Positions 27,192 through 35,321 are shown, counted from the stretch's first letter. The stretch: DNA of 64,000 nt from UBA927 sp964361785 (GCA_964361785.1 CAYIBX010000001.1:49435-113434), one strand, 5' to 3'. Notes: generated from the sequence alone by a model not told the origin. Made by a program: numbers and translations.

Positions 27192-28270
27192 AAGCAATTA
27201 TATTTGCAGGTGGTGTAGGGACACGGTTGTGGCCATTGTCACGGAAAAAATCGCCAAAACAATTTGAAAAAATCGTTGGAGATAAATCTACGTTGCAGCT
27301 TGCGGCCTCTCGACTCCTTCCTGATTTTTCGTTTCAAGATATATATGTATCAACCGGTAAGGCGTACGCGCACATTGTCGGAAAGCAATTACCTCAGATG
27401 CCATCACATCAAATCATCGGTGAACCAGAAGTACGAGATGTGGGACCAGCCGTCGGTCTTATGTCTGCCATTTTAAAGAAACAAAGCCCATTGGAACCTA
27501 TGGTGATTTTATGGAGCGATCATTTAGTAAAGAAAGAAAAACTTTTCCGTAAACTCCTCATGGCGGCAGGTGATGTCGTATCGAAAGATCCACAAAAAAT
27601 AGTGTTTGTGTCCCAAAAGCCACGATTTGCCAGTGAAAATTTAGGGTGGATATCATATGGCGATAAGGTAGAGACTTCTGACGATGTCCCATTTCATAGC
27701 TTCGTTGATTTCCAATATAGACCAGACGCAGAGACCGCCCAAAAGTATTTGGCTAGCGGGCATCATGCGTGGAACTTAGGGTACTTCGTAACGACCCCAT
27801 CCTTTTTGTGGTCTCAATATGAACGCTTTGCGCCAAATTTAGCCATAGGCATACAAAAAATAGCAGATGCGTATGGCACTCCAGATTTTGAATCGGTTCT
27901 CAATGAAATATATCCGACGCTTGAGAAAATTAGTTTCGATAATGCGATCTTAGAGAAGATGGACTCCAAAGACGCATTAGTGGTCACTGAGAACATTGAG
28001 TGGAGTGATATAGGCGCATGGGAAGCGCTCAAAGAAGCGTTGGAAATAAGTGAAGACAAAAATGTTACGCAAGGAAAAGTGCTGTTGACAGACGTCAAGG
28101 ACACATTAGTGTACAATTATACCGATCAGCTTGTCGCAACAATCGATCTTGATGGTATTATGGTAGTAAACACGAAGGATGTATTGTTGATTTGTAAAAA
28201 AACATCAGTGCCTAAGGTGAAAAAATTCGTTGAAGGATTGCAGGGCACTGAAAACGATCATCTCACTTAA
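27188..28270 (+). CDS. manC: Mannose-1-phosphate guanylyltransferase
   Basis: A 360-residue nucleotidyltransferase. The signature GGVGTRLWPLSRKKSPKQF occupies residues 8-26 and is diagnostic for the GTP:mannose-1-phosphate guanylyltransferase family; AWNLGYFV and IEWSDIGAWEAL follow as expected. It makes GDP-mannose from mannose-1-phosphate and GTP. At this length it is the monofunctional type without a fused phosphomannose isomerase domain. It starts in the ATGA overlap with the GT4 gene, so GDP-mannose supply and use are probably co-expressed. Confidence 0.92.
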   Translation: MKAIIFAGGVGTRLWPLSRKKSPKQFEKIVGDKSTLQLAASRLLPDFSFQDIYVSTGKAYAHIVGKQLPQMPSHQIIGEPEVRDVGPAVGLMSAILKKQSPLEPMVILWSDHLVKKEKLFRKLLMAAGDVVSKDPQKIVFVSQKPRFASENLGWISYGDKVETSDDVPFHSFVDFQYRPDAETAQKYLASGHHAWNLGYFVTTPSFLWSQYERFAPNLAIGIQKIADAYGTPDFESVLNEIYPTLEKISFDNAILEKMDSKDALVVTENIEWSDIGAWEALKEALEISEDKNVTQGKVLLTDVKDTLVYNYTDQLVATIDLDGIMVVNTKDVLLICKKTSVPKVKKFVEGLQGTENDHLT

Positions 28271-28275
28271 ATTTT

Positions 28276-28914
28276 ATGTGGTATACCTTTTTTAAGCGGT
28301 GTATAGACTTGATTGGCAGTGTCATACTGTTTTTATTTTTTCTTCCCATGAGCGTATTAGTCGCTGTTGCTATCACGCTTGATTCTCCGGGACCTATATT
28401 TGCCGATACACCAGAACGTGTTGGTAAAGACGGACGACCATTTAAGCTTTTAAAATTTCGTTCCATGATCGTGAATGCTCATGAACAATTACGTACTGAT
28501 CCGAAATTGAAGGCGTTGTATCAAGAATATAAAAGAAATAGCTACAAATTACTTGAAGATCCTCGGGTAACGATTGTCGGTAAATTTATTCGTAAACATT
28601 CTTTAGATGAAATTCCACAATTTCTTAATGTGTTAAAGGGAGACATGAGTTTAGTAGGTCCAAGACCATATTATCCTGACGAGCTCATTGAACAGCAACG
28701 AAAATATCCACACACCAGAGACTTGGTGAAAGTTGTGCTTTCAGCGCGTCCGGGGATTACTGGGTATTGGCAAGTATCTGGAAGAAGTGAGGTTAATTTT
28801 GATAAACGCATTAAGCTTGATGCTGATTACGTAAAAAAACGTTCGTTATCTCTTGACGTTGTCATAATCCTGAAAAGTCCATGGGCGATGATTTATGGCA
28901 AAGGTGCGGTGTAA
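28276..28914 (+). CDS. Phosphoglycosyl transferase (PglC/WcaJ catalytic domain)
   Basis: A 212-residue monotopic protein of the bacterial sugar transferase family: FKRCIDLIGSVILFLFFLP (re-entrant helix with the Lys-Arg-x2-Asp start), DSPGPIFADTPERVGKDGR, FKLLKFRSM, and RKHSLDEIPQFLNVLKGDMSLVGPRP. The family transfers sugar-1-phosphate from an NDP-sugar to undecaprenyl phosphate and so begins glycan assembly. The length matches the minimal PglC form without extra membrane helices. It lies five bases after manC at the end of the locus. Confidence 0.92.
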   Translation: MWYTFFKRCIDLIGSVILFLFFLPMSVLVAVAITLDSPGPIFADTPERVGKDGRPFKLLKFRSMIVNAHEQLRTDPKLKALYQEYKRNSYKLLEDPRVTIVGKFIRKHSLDEIPQFLNVLKGDMSLVGPRPYYPDELIEQQRKYPHTRDLVKVVLSARPGITGYWQVSGRSEVNFDKRIKLDADYVKKRSLSLDVVIILKSPWAMIYGKGAV

Positions 28915-28921
28915 GCATGCC

Positions 28922-28951
28922 TTGACAAAGGTACACACTTTCATAAACAAT
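28922..28951 (+). promoter_or_regulatory. Promoter of the DUF4012 gene
   Basis: TTGACA (28922-28927) is a perfect -35 hexamer, with AACAAT (28946-28951) as a weak -10 at 18-base spacing. The -10 ends seven bases before the ATG at 28959, again leaving no room for a leader. Confidence 0.5.
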
Positions 28952-28958
28952 AGAACGT

Positions 28959-30932
28959 ATGTCAGAAGAATTGAAAAAAATTACTGTTGATACAACGCCT
29001 GATCAAACAGTGGGAACACCCAAAAAACGAAAATTTCAATGGAAGTTTGTTGGTATTCCGCTTCTTGTTCTTTTTCTTTTTGTCGTCATTATAGGGATTA
29101 TGCTTTTGCCGTTGCGCGGTGTTATTGCAAAAGCTCAAGAAACGCTGCCAATCGCAAGACAAACTGCAGAAGCATTGAAAAATCAAGATCTCATCGGCAC
29201 GAAAGATGGACTAGCAAAGACGCGTGTCAAAGTAACGGAGCTATCCAAAGAATACGCAAAGGTCACACCATTGTCGTATATACCATTCTTAGGTGCATAT
29301 GTTCGTGACGGTTCACATGTTGTCAACGCTGGTTTAGCTGCACTTGATGCGGCAGATCGCGCAATAGAAGCGCTTGAACCAAATGCAGATCTTTTAGGAT
29401 TTACAGGAGGCAGTAAATTTGTGCAAGGATCAGCCGATCAACGGATACAGGTCGCGGTAAAGACCATGAGCGCCTTGACACCAAAAATAAATGAGATGGC
29501 AACCGCCGTCGACACGATGCGCAAAGAATTGGATCAAATAGATCCCAATAGATATCCTAAACAAATTGGAAAGACCGTCATTCGTGAAAAACTCGTGTCT
29601 TCAAAAGAAGTTATTGATAATGCTGCTAACCTTTTTGTGAATGCCCACCCGCTTCTTAAAAGTTTGCCAAGCATGTTAGGAGAGCCGGAGATGAAGCGAT
29701 ATCTTATTCTTTTCCAAAATGATAAAGAATTGCGATCCACAGGAGGATTTCTCACCGCGTATGCACAGTTTCGATTTGATAAAGGGAAAATAATCTTAGA
29801 GTTATCAGACGACATTTATTCCCTTGATAGTGCGCTCAAAAAAAAGTTTGAAGCGCCAAGAGAGGTTTTGACTTTTCATAAGGGGGTTTACGAACTGCAT
29901 ATTCGCGATAGTAATTTAAATCCAGACTTTAAAGTGTCGATGCAGCAGTTTGAAAAAATGTATGAGACCGCAGCCGGGAAAGAAAAGATTGACGGCATCA
30001 TTGCTCTTGATACACACGTATTGGTTGAAGCGTTAAAGATACTGGGTCCTGAGACTATTGGGGGACGCGTGTTTTCTGCTGATATTGATAAACGCTGTGA
30101 TTGTCCACGCGCAGTGTATGAATTAGAAGATTATTCTACTAGACCGGTAAATTATGTACGAACCGCGCGAAAAGATGTGATAGGAACGCTTATGCAACTT
30201 TTGATGCAAAAAGCTCTGGGAGTATCTCCGTCGCAGTATTGGGGCAAACTTTTTCAGATGTTATTGTCTGAAATTAATCAAAAACATGTGCTGACGTATT
30301 TCCATGATGAGACGACCCAAATTGCCGCTGAGAGCTTTAATATGGCAGGTCGGATTATGGGGGAAAAGCAAGTTGCCAGTATTTTAAAGTACGAAGAAGG
30401 AAATGGTTGGGATTATATCCATGTCAACAACAATAACATGGCAGGAGCGAAATCCAATATGTTCGTGAGAGAAAAAATTACGAAAGACAGCACGATAAAC
30501 TCTGATGGAACCGTGACGACAAAGCTATCTATCGATTATAAAAATCCATATCAGGGAAGCGATTGCGGTTTGGAAAGCGGCGGGCTTTGCTTGAACGCAC
30601 CGCTTAGAAACTGGGTGAGAGTCTATACGCCGGCCGGCAGTACTCTCGTTTTGAGTAAAGGTGTCCAATCCCCAAAGGATAACAAAGCCGCTACTATGGA
30701 CACATTTACGGATTTAAATAAAACATATTTTGAAGGATTTCTTATCGTCAATCCTATGGGGACTGCGCGATTGGAATTGACCTACACGTCACCCATAAAA
30801 TTAGTTGATGGCAAGTATAAACTTCTTATCCAAAAACAACCAGGTACTGATGGTCAGGAGTGGATAATGAAGATGAATGGCAAAGATAAAAAGAAATTTA
30901 TCTTAGACGCTGATACAGAAGTTGTTCTGTAA
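28959..30932 (+). CDS. DUF4012 domain protein
   Basis: A 657-residue protein with a Lys/Arg-rich cytoplasmic N-terminus, one membrane helix at about residues 28-50 and a large external part. The EMKRYLILFQNDKELRSTGG block is the hallmark of DUF4012, a family common in Patescibacteria and Actinobacteria near surface-glycan genes. Its function is unknown; the place at the end of a polysaccharide locus suggests a role in surface anchoring or ligation. A CDCP cysteine pair lies near residue 383. Its own promoter lies upstream. Confidence 0.85.
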   Translation: MSEELKKITVDTTPDQTVGTPKKRKFQWKFVGIPLLVLFLFVVIIGIMLLPLRGVIAKAQETLPIARQTAEALKNQDLIGTKDGLAKTRVKVTELSKEYAKVTPLSYIPFLGAYVRDGSHVVNAGLAALDAADRAIEALEPNADLLGFTGGSKFVQGSADQRIQVAVKTMSALTPKINEMATAVDTMRKELDQIDPNRYPKQIGKTVIREKLVSSKEVIDNAANLFVNAHPLLKSLPSMLGEPEMKRYLILFQNDKELRSTGGFLTAYAQFRFDKGKIILELSDDIYSLDSALKKKFEAPREVLTFHKGVYELHIRDSNLNPDFKVSMQQFEKMYETAAGKEKIDGIIALDTHVLVEALKILGPETIGGRVFSADIDKRCDCPRAVYELEDYSTRPVNYVRTARKDVIGTLMQLLMQKALGVSPSQYWGKLFQMLLSEINQKHVLTYFHDETTQIAAESFNMAGRIMGEKQVASILKYEEGNGWDYIHVNNNNMAGAKSNMFVREKITKDSTINSDGTVTTKLSIDYKNPYQGSDCGLESGGLCLNAPLRNWVRVYTPAGSTLVLSKGVQSPKDNKAATMDTFTDLNKTYFEGFLIVNPMGTARLELTYTSPIKLVDGKYKLLIQKQPGTDGQEWIMKMNGKDKKKFILDADTEVVL

Positions 30933-30936
30933 ACCC

Positions 30937-31503
30937 ATGTATCGCGGATCCCACAAATTATATTCGATAGACGCAATAGTTCTCTCGCGAAAAAATCATG
31001 GAGAGGCAGATCGTATCGTCACCGTATTTTCCAAAGAGTTTGGTAAATTGAGGCTGATGGCTAAAGGCATACGACGGATAACCAGTAAACGTGCGCCGCA
31101 TCTTGAGATATTTACTCGTCTGACGTGTTTGGTTCATAAAGGAAAGACCATGGATAGTATTATAGAAGTGACGTCTTTAGAGTCGTATCCTTTAATAAGA
31201 AACGAATTGGAGCGCGTGAGTATAGCATATTTGCTCTGTGAGCTTGTCGATACATTGCTTGGTGAAAAGCAGGAGCATAGAGATGTGTATGCGCTTTTAA
31301 TGAAAGGGTTTGAAGATGTAGGAAATGCATTGGGGAATTCGTTGTATACAATTAGCCGAGAATTTGCCCAACAGCTTCTGTGGACATTAGGATTTTTGCC
31401 CATAGGGCACGTATTGGAAGGCAAAAAGCTTTTGTCATTTATAGAAGATATCACTGAGCGCAAATTAAAGTCTGCCAAACTTATTCGTCGTCTTGCCGCA
31501 TGA
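30937..31503 (+). CDS. recO: DNA repair protein RecO
   Basis: A 188-residue protein starting at the ATG at 30937, four bases after the DUF4012 stop. The N-terminal OB fold (SIDAIVLSRKNHGEADRIV, LRLMAKGIRR) is clear, and a helical part follows. It is shorter than the typical 240-250 residues and lacks the zinc-binding cysteines of the C-terminal domain, which is common for reduced forms. RecO loads RecA with RecR and anneals single strands. Confidence 0.85.
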   Translation: MYRGSHKLYSIDAIVLSRKNHGEADRIVTVFSKEFGKLRLMAKGIRRITSKRAPHLEIFTRLTCLVHKGKTMDSIIEVTSLESYPLIRNELERVSIAYLLCELVDTLLGEKQEHRDVYALLMKGFEDVGNALGNSLYTISREFAQQLLWTLGFLPIGHVLEGKKLLSFIEDITERKLKSAKLIRRLAA

Positions 31504-31509
31504 TATAAT
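31501..31509 (+). promoter_or_regulatory. Extended -10 promoter of glyS, six bases from the start codon
   Basis: TGaTATAAT, with TATAAT at 31504-31509, overlaps the recO stop codon and is followed by six bases and the ATG at 31516. This predicts a leaderless glyS transcript. Confidence 0.65.
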
Positions 31510-31515
31510 AAAAAT

Positions 31516-32889
31516 ATGCCAACGCTTGATGAAATCAATAGTCTTTGTAAGCGTCGTGGATTTGTGTATCCCACGAGCGATATCTATGGGGGACTGATGA
31601 GTTCGTATGATTACGGACCTTTAGGAGTAGAATTACTTCGCAATATCAAATCTTTATGGTGGAAGACGTTTATACATGATAGACAGGATATGGTGGGACT
31701 TGATAGTCAAATATTATTACATCCCGAAACATGGGTAGCATCAGGACATGTGAGTGCATTTAATGATCCATTGGTTGAGGATAGTGTGACCAAAAAGCGA
31801 TATCGCGTAGATCATCTCATAGAAGCATGGTTAAAAGATCACACTGATGTGCACGTGGTCGTGGAAGATATGACTTTGGAGGATATGGATGCGTTTATAG
31901 GAGAACATAAAATTGTAAGTCCTGACGGAAATCCGCTTCTCACTCCCAAAAAATTTAATTTGTTGTTCGAAACCAAACTCGGAGTAGTGGAGGGGGAGAA
32001 GTCGCTTTTGTATATGCGAGGAGAGACAGCGCAAGGAATATTTACCAATTTTAAAAATATTCTTAATTCTTCGCGCGTCTCATTGCCGTTTGGCGTCGGA
32101 CAAATCGGAAAGTCGTTTCGTAACGAAATTACCACAGGACAATTTGTGTTTCGCACACTTGAGTTTGAACAGGCAGAGATAGAGTATTTCTTTGATCCGC
32201 TTGCGACGGACTGGAAGTCGCTTTTTGAAATGTGGAAAACGGATATGCATGAGTTTGCCGTGAAAGCACTAGGGGTAAAATCAGATAATTTGAGATGGCG
32301 ACAGCACACAGATAAGGAGCGCAGTCACTATAGTAAAGATACATACGATCTTGAGTACCAATTCCCATTTGGATGGAAAGAACTGTTGGGAATTGCATAC
32401 CGCACTGACTACGATCTTAATGTTCAATCAAAACATTCAGGAGTGGATCTTTCATATTTAAATTCATTGACCGGGGAAAAGATAATCCCGCATGTTATAG
32501 AACCGGCTGTTGGGATTAACCGATTATTTCTTATGGTACTTACCGACGCGTATGAGAAAAATGAAAAGCGTACGGTTTTGCATCTTAAACCATTATTAGC
32601 GCCGTACAAAGTCGCGGTGTTTCCACTCGTTTCCAACAAACCGGAATTAGTTGCGAAAGCACAGAGTGTGTTTGACAGCTTAAAGTCGTTGTTTACTGTC
32701 GCGCGGGATGATCGGGGCAACATCGGAAAACGGTATCTTTCCCAAGATGAAGCAGGGACACCATGGTGCGTCACTATAGATTATGATACGCTAGAAGATG
32801 ATACAGTCACGATTCGGGATCGAGACACCATGGAACAAATTAGAATGAAGATCACTGAACTACCAGCGTATTTTCAAAACAAATTATGA
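31516..32889 (+). CDS. glyS: Glycyl-tRNA synthetase, single-chain class II
   Basis: A 457-residue class IIa synthetase. Motif 2 is GKSFRNEITTGQFVFRTLEF near residues 197-216, where FRNE contacts ATP; motif 3 is IEPAVGINRLF with the conserved Arg. The C-terminal anticodon-binding domain (YKVAVFPLVSNKPE, RDDRGNIGKRY, GTPWCVTID) is complete. It is the homodimeric alpha-2 type, as in archaea and many Patescibacteria, not the GlyQ/GlyS alpha2-beta2 type. It charges tRNA-Gly in the cytoplasm. It overlaps the next gene as ATGA. Confidence 0.95.
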   Translation: MPTLDEINSLCKRRGFVYPTSDIYGGLMSSYDYGPLGVELLRNIKSLWWKTFIHDRQDMVGLDSQILLHPETWVASGHVSAFNDPLVEDSVTKKRYRVDHLIEAWLKDHTDVHVVVEDMTLEDMDAFIGEHKIVSPDGNPLLTPKKFNLLFETKLGVVEGEKSLLYMRGETAQGIFTNFKNILNSSRVSLPFGVGQIGKSFRNEITTGQFVFRTLEFEQAEIEYFFDPLATDWKSLFEMWKTDMHEFAVKALGVKSDNLRWRQHTDKERSHYSKDTYDLEYQFPFGWKELLGIAYRTDYDLNVQSKHSGVDLSYLNSLTGEKIIPHVIEPAVGINRLFLMVLTDAYEKNEKRTVLHLKPLLAPYKVAVFPLVSNKPELVAKAQSVFDSLKSLFTVARDDRGNIGKRYLSQDEAGTPWCVTIDYDTLEDDTVTIRDRDTMEQIRMKITELPAYFQNKL

Positions 32890-33350
32890 AAAATAACATG
32901 ATGTGGATGTATATCGGACTTGCGGTTCTTCTATTGGTGACAGGTTTTGTAGTCTACAAAGTTGTCGCACCTTCAAAAGATGTTACCCTCATAATAGAAG
33001 AAAAACAAGAATTGCTTGCAGAGGCTGATACATCACTTATTGCTACTGTTACCAAAAGTAAAATTACCGCAAACGCAGTGGTCCTTTCTGTAAGTGCTTT
33101 GGCGAGTAAATACGCGACAGTTGGCTACGAGTTGACCTATGAGAGTCAAGGACTCATCAAAGGGGTCAATTCCGGCAGTAAACCAGTTGAAGTAGCTGGT
33201 AAAGACACGTTCGAGCGAGAGGTATATCTAGGTACGTGCTCAAGAAACGTGTGTAAACCTGATGCAGGGGTGAAATCAGTCTCCGTAGCGCTCGAATTTA
33301 CCGACACATTAGGCAAAAAGAGCCAACTCTCCAAAGAGTTTGATTTGTGA
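32886..33350 (+). CDS. Membrane-anchored extracytoplasmic protein, unknown
   Basis: A 154-residue protein with an N-terminal membrane anchor (about residues 8-28) and a beta-rich external domain with two cysteines in GTCSRNVCKP that could form a disulphide. It starts in the ATGA overlap with glyS, so it is translated with it. No known family was recognised. Confidence 0.7.
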   Translation: MKNNMMWMYIGLAVLLLVTGFVVYKVVAPSKDVTLIIEEKQELLAEADTSLIATVTKSKITANAVVLSVSALASKYATVGYELTYESQGLIKGVNSGSKPVEVAGKDTFEREVYLGTCSRNVCKPDAGVKSVSVALEFTDTLGKKSQLSKEFDL

Positions 33351-33575
33351 TTAACCTCTCATGCGTGGTTTGAATCCCAAGCGGATTTTTGCTTCTTTAT
33401 ATAATGTAGCAGCTTCCAGCGCTGCTCGTTTTACGCGTATTGCTATGGTAGTATCGGGTTTTAAATGAGAAAAGTGTTTAATTTGAGCGTTGATATACGG
33501 AAGAGCTTCATTGTATACGCGAGATGGATCTTTGGGTAAGGCCTCCTTTAATTTTTGAATTCTGCTTTTTGTCAT
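33351..33575 (-). CDS. Small basic protein, unknown
   Basis: A 74-residue, mostly helical basic protein (KSRIQKLKEALPKDPSR at the start, KPRMRG at the end). The stop codon directly abuts the stop of the plus-strand gene. The composition would suit nucleic-acid binding, but no family was recognised and the gene could be spurious. The start lies 26 bases from the microsatellite. Confidence 0.45.
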   Translation of the reverse strand: MTKSRIQKLKEALPKDPSRVYNEALPYINAQIKHFSHLKPDTTIAIRVKRAALEAATLYKEAKIRLGFKPRMRG

Positions 33576-33597
33576 ACGAATGATTATTCAACTGCAC

Positions 33598-33641
<44 letters not shown>

Positions 33642-33682
33642 AAGGTTTCTGTCAAGTTCGAGTAAGCTTTTTTGATATTAAG

Positions 33683-33718
33683 TAGTCAACTAAACACCGA
33701 CCGGAAAATAGTTGACTA
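33683..33718 (+). repeat. 36-bp inverted-repeat element, copy 1
   Basis: Arms TAGTCAAC (33683-33690) and GTTGACTA (33711-33718) enclose 20 bases with CGACCGG in the centre. It lies just upstream of the -10 of the PaaX-like gene, where a repressor operator is expected. Confidence 0.85.
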
Positions 33719-33735
33719 TTTAATTATTGAGAATG

Positions 33736-33741
33736 TAGAGT
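33736..33741 (+). promoter_or_regulatory. -10-like box of the PaaX-like gene
   Basis: TAGAGT is followed by six bases and the ATG at 33748. The hexamer is weak, but the spacing equals that of the other promoters. The right arm of the inverted repeat (33711-33718) lies at about the -35 position. Confidence 0.4.
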
Positions 33742-33747
33742 GAAGAC

Positions 33748-34578
33748 ATGGGGAGAAAACAAGGAATGAGGCAATTGAGTCGTGCGGCGCTTCAGGTTGC
33801 AGAAGGGGTATTTGCGTATTCAGTAGATTTGGGATTATGGATTACGATGTATATGGCTTCAATGGGTGTGCCTCAGTCACAGTATGGACAATTGTGGAGA
33901 GCAAAAAGGAACGCTGATCAATTTCTCAATCAGATTAACTACGAAGTTTTTAAAAACGCCATACAAACCGCAAGAAAACGTGGTTGGATAAAAATCGTTA
34001 AACGGCAGGCATTGCCCGAGATAACTGCTGAAGGAAAGAAGAGGCTGGAAGCGATACTTCCTCATTATGATAAAAATCGCGTATGGGACGGACGAATGCA
34101 CCTTGTGACATACGATATACCAGAAAAGAAAAGTAGTGATCGTTATTTACTTCGTGAATATTTGAGAGTCATTGGATGCGGCTTGTTGCAAGAATCAGTT
34201 TGGATTACTCCGTATAACCCAATTGATACGCTTCGTGGTTTTGTTGAACAACATGGATTGAAAGGAAATATTATTGTTTCTGATATGGGTAAAGATGGTT
34301 CAATAGGAGAAGAAGATTTGCGAGCAATGATCGTGCGCGTGTATCGATTAGAACAAATAAATGAGCGTTATGAGAAGTGGCTTGAGGCTATTGAAGATCA
34401 AGATGGTGGTGATCAGCTTTCAATCGTTTCGTATTTAGCAATCCTTAAAGATGATCCTCAATTGCCTTTTTCTTTACTCCCGCCGTGGTGGAAGGGAGAT
34501 AGTGCATATCAAAGAATAAAAACAACATTGAAGAAAGTAGTCAACGAACTCTCGACCGGTGTAGAGTTGACTATTTAA
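33748..34578 (+). CDS. PaaX-like transcriptional regulator (Cas2-like C-terminal fold)
   Basis: A 276-residue protein. The N-terminal part has a winged-helix type region (FLNQINYEVFKNAIQTARKRGW, then KIVKRQALPEITAEGKKRL), and the middle has the PaaX block WDGRMHLVTYDIPEKK followed by LREYLRVIGCGLLQESVWI, which in PaaX proteins forms a Cas2-like ferredoxin fold. PaaX repressors bind inverted repeats at their own promoters. Copy 1 of the 36-bp inverted repeat lies upstream, and copy 2 is embedded in the last codons of this gene (VVNELSTGVELTI). The ligand is unknown; no phenylacetate genes are nearby. Confidence 0.75.
   Translation: MGRKQGMRQLSRAALQVAEGVFAYSVDLGLWITMYMASMGVPQSQYGQLWRAKRNADQFLNQINYEVFKNAIQTARKRGWIKIVKRQALPEITAEGKKRLEAILPHYDKNRVWDGRMHLVTYDIPEKKSSDRYLLREYLRVIGCGLLQESVWITPYNPIDTLRGFVEQHGLKGNIIVSDMGKDGSIGEEDLRAMIVRVYRLEQINERYEKWLEAIEDQDGGDQLSIVSYLAILKDDPQLPFSLLPPWWKGDSAYQRIKTTLKKVVNELSTGVELTI
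34538..34573 (+). repeat. 36-bp inverted-repeat element, copy 2
   Basis: The same arms TAGTCAAC (34538-34545) and GTTGACTA (34566-34573) and the same 20-base interval as copy 1, with CGACCGG in the centre. It overlaps the 3' end of the PaaX-like coding sequence and lies upstream of the promoter of the small ORF at 34631. Its interior differs from copy 3 by one base. Confidence 0.85.
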
Positions 34579-34615
34579 GAGTTTTATTGATTTGTGATTT
34601 TTAAGATATCGGTGC

Positions 34616-34621
34616 TATAAT
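34616..34621 (+). promoter_or_regulatory. -10 box of the small ORF at 34631
   Basis: A perfect TATAAT lies nine bases before the ATG at 34631, and the inverted repeat copy 2 lies 43 bases upstream of it, so the PaaX-like protein may control this promoter. Confidence 0.5.
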
Positions 34622-34630
34622 CTGTGCGTT

Positions 34631-34891
34631 ATGGCAAAATTAGGACCAGATCAGATTGAAGCACTTCGTCCCTTAGCCACTAGATTATCTACTCAAGGAC
34701 CGTCAGATGAATCAATGAGCACTGATGGAGCACTGACGTTAGAAGAAGCAGGACTAAATTTATTCCCCGGCGCTTCTAGAGTTCACGTGTGGCAAGTTTC
34801 AACCTTTTTTGGTTGAAGATATTTGGTTGATATTGTAGGACCAAAAGGAAAAGTCCAAACAGTGAGACTAAAACCTCGGGAAATATATTAA
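34631..34891 (+). CDS. Small protein with in-frame UGA, unknown
   Basis: The frame opens at the ATG at 34631, meets a TGA at codon 62 (34814-34816) and then stays open for 24 more codons to the TAA at 34889-34891. The part after the TGA (RYLVDIVGPKGKVQTVRLKP) looks like a genuine beta-hairpin, so the ancestral product was probably 86 residues. The block TLEEAGLNLF resembles LSLSEIGLNLF in the minus-strand ORF at 34933-35208. The gene is either a recent nonsense mutant or uses readthrough. It is framed by inverted-repeat copies 2 and 3. Confidence 0.55.
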
Positions 34892-34892
34892 G

Positions 34893-34928
34893 TAGTCAAC
34901 GAACTCTCGACCGGTGTAAAGTTGACTA
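34893..34928 (+). repeat. 36-bp inverted-repeat element, copy 3
   Basis: Arms TAGTCAAC (34893-34900) and GTTGACTA (34921-34928) enclose 20 bases that differ from copy 2 at a single position. It begins one base after the stop codon of the small ORF. Confidence 0.85.
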
Positions 34929-34932
34929 CTTA

Positions 34933-35208
34933 CTAAGTTCGTCCAACCCTAGAAGGGTTTTTTAATGAACGACGGCTCAATGCTTCAAATGCTTCTTGTA
35001 TTTCCTCTTTTGTAGCGTTATGTCTTTGAACAACTGCTAGATCTTCTATGTGTCTTTGTGTTAGAAAAAGATTCAAGCCTATCTCTGAGAGAGATAATTG
35101 GCGATCAGCAATGATTGATTTTCTATTACGTGCTTCTTTCCTAAATAGCAGACTACTCGTCAGAGCATGAACAATCTCTGGACGAAAAGATGGTAAAGCC
35201 GTTGTCAT
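34933..35208 (-). CDS. Small protein, unknown, related motif to the ORF at 34631
   Basis: A 91-residue protein. I start it at the ATG at 35208, which has TACTAT exactly six bases upstream; the frame is open for 19 codons further. The block LSLSEIGLNLFLTQRHI looks like a short helix-turn-helix-type region and resembles TLEEAGLNLF of the plus-strand neighbour. The C-terminus is basic. No known family was recognised. Confidence 0.5.
   Translation of the reverse strand: MTTALPSFRPEIVHALTSSLLFRKEARNRKSIIADRQLSLSEIGLNLFLTQRHIEDLAVVQRHNATKEEIQEAFEALSRRSLKNPSRVGRT
34945..34963 (+). terminator. Rho-independent terminator
   Basis: AACCCT (34945-34950), loop AGA, AGGGTT (34954-34959), then TTTT. It would end plus-strand transcription from the small ORF, and it lies inside the last codons of the minus-strand ORF. 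Confidence 0.65.
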
Positions 35209-35214
35209 GTCCCT

Positions 35215-35220
35215 ATAGTA
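35215..35220 (-). promoter_or_regulatory. -10 box six bases from a minus-strand start codon
   Basis: On the minus strand TACTAT is followed by six bases and the ATG at 35208, the same spacing as the plus-strand leaderless promoters. Confidence 0.45.
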
Positions 35221-35276
35221 CACGGTACGACATAAATTGCAATACGTGAAATGCCCCCTTGACAAACCGTGAAAAA

Positions 35277-35311
35277 TGGGAAAAGATGGTATCTAGTGGG
35301 AAGATATGGTA
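35277..35311 (+). promoter_or_regulatory. MraZ operator: four TGGK boxes with 10-bp period
   Basis: TGGG at 35277, TGGT at 35287, TGGG at 35297 and TGGT at 35307 are spaced by exactly ten bases just upstream of mraZ. MraZ is known to bind direct TGGGN repeats separated by five bases at its own promoter, so this is very likely its autoregulatory site. A consensus TTGACA lies at 35259-35264. Confidence 0.75.
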
Positions 35312-35315
35312 AATT
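35310..35315 (+). promoter_or_regulatory. -10-like box of the dcw cluster
   Basis: TAAATT, preceded by TGg, is followed by six bases and the mraZ ATG at 35322. It overlaps the last MraZ box, which fits repression by MraZ. The TTGACA at 35259 is too far away to be its -35, so a second promoter may exist upstream. Confidence 0.45.
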
Positions 35316-35321
35316 AAAAGC

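Noticed and set aside
35259..35287. TTGACA at 35259 with AAAGAT at 35282 as the main mraZ promoter
   Set aside because: The -35 is perfect, but the -10 at 17-base spacing is poor and lies inside the MraZ boxes; it remains possible as a second promoter and is not listed as a feature.
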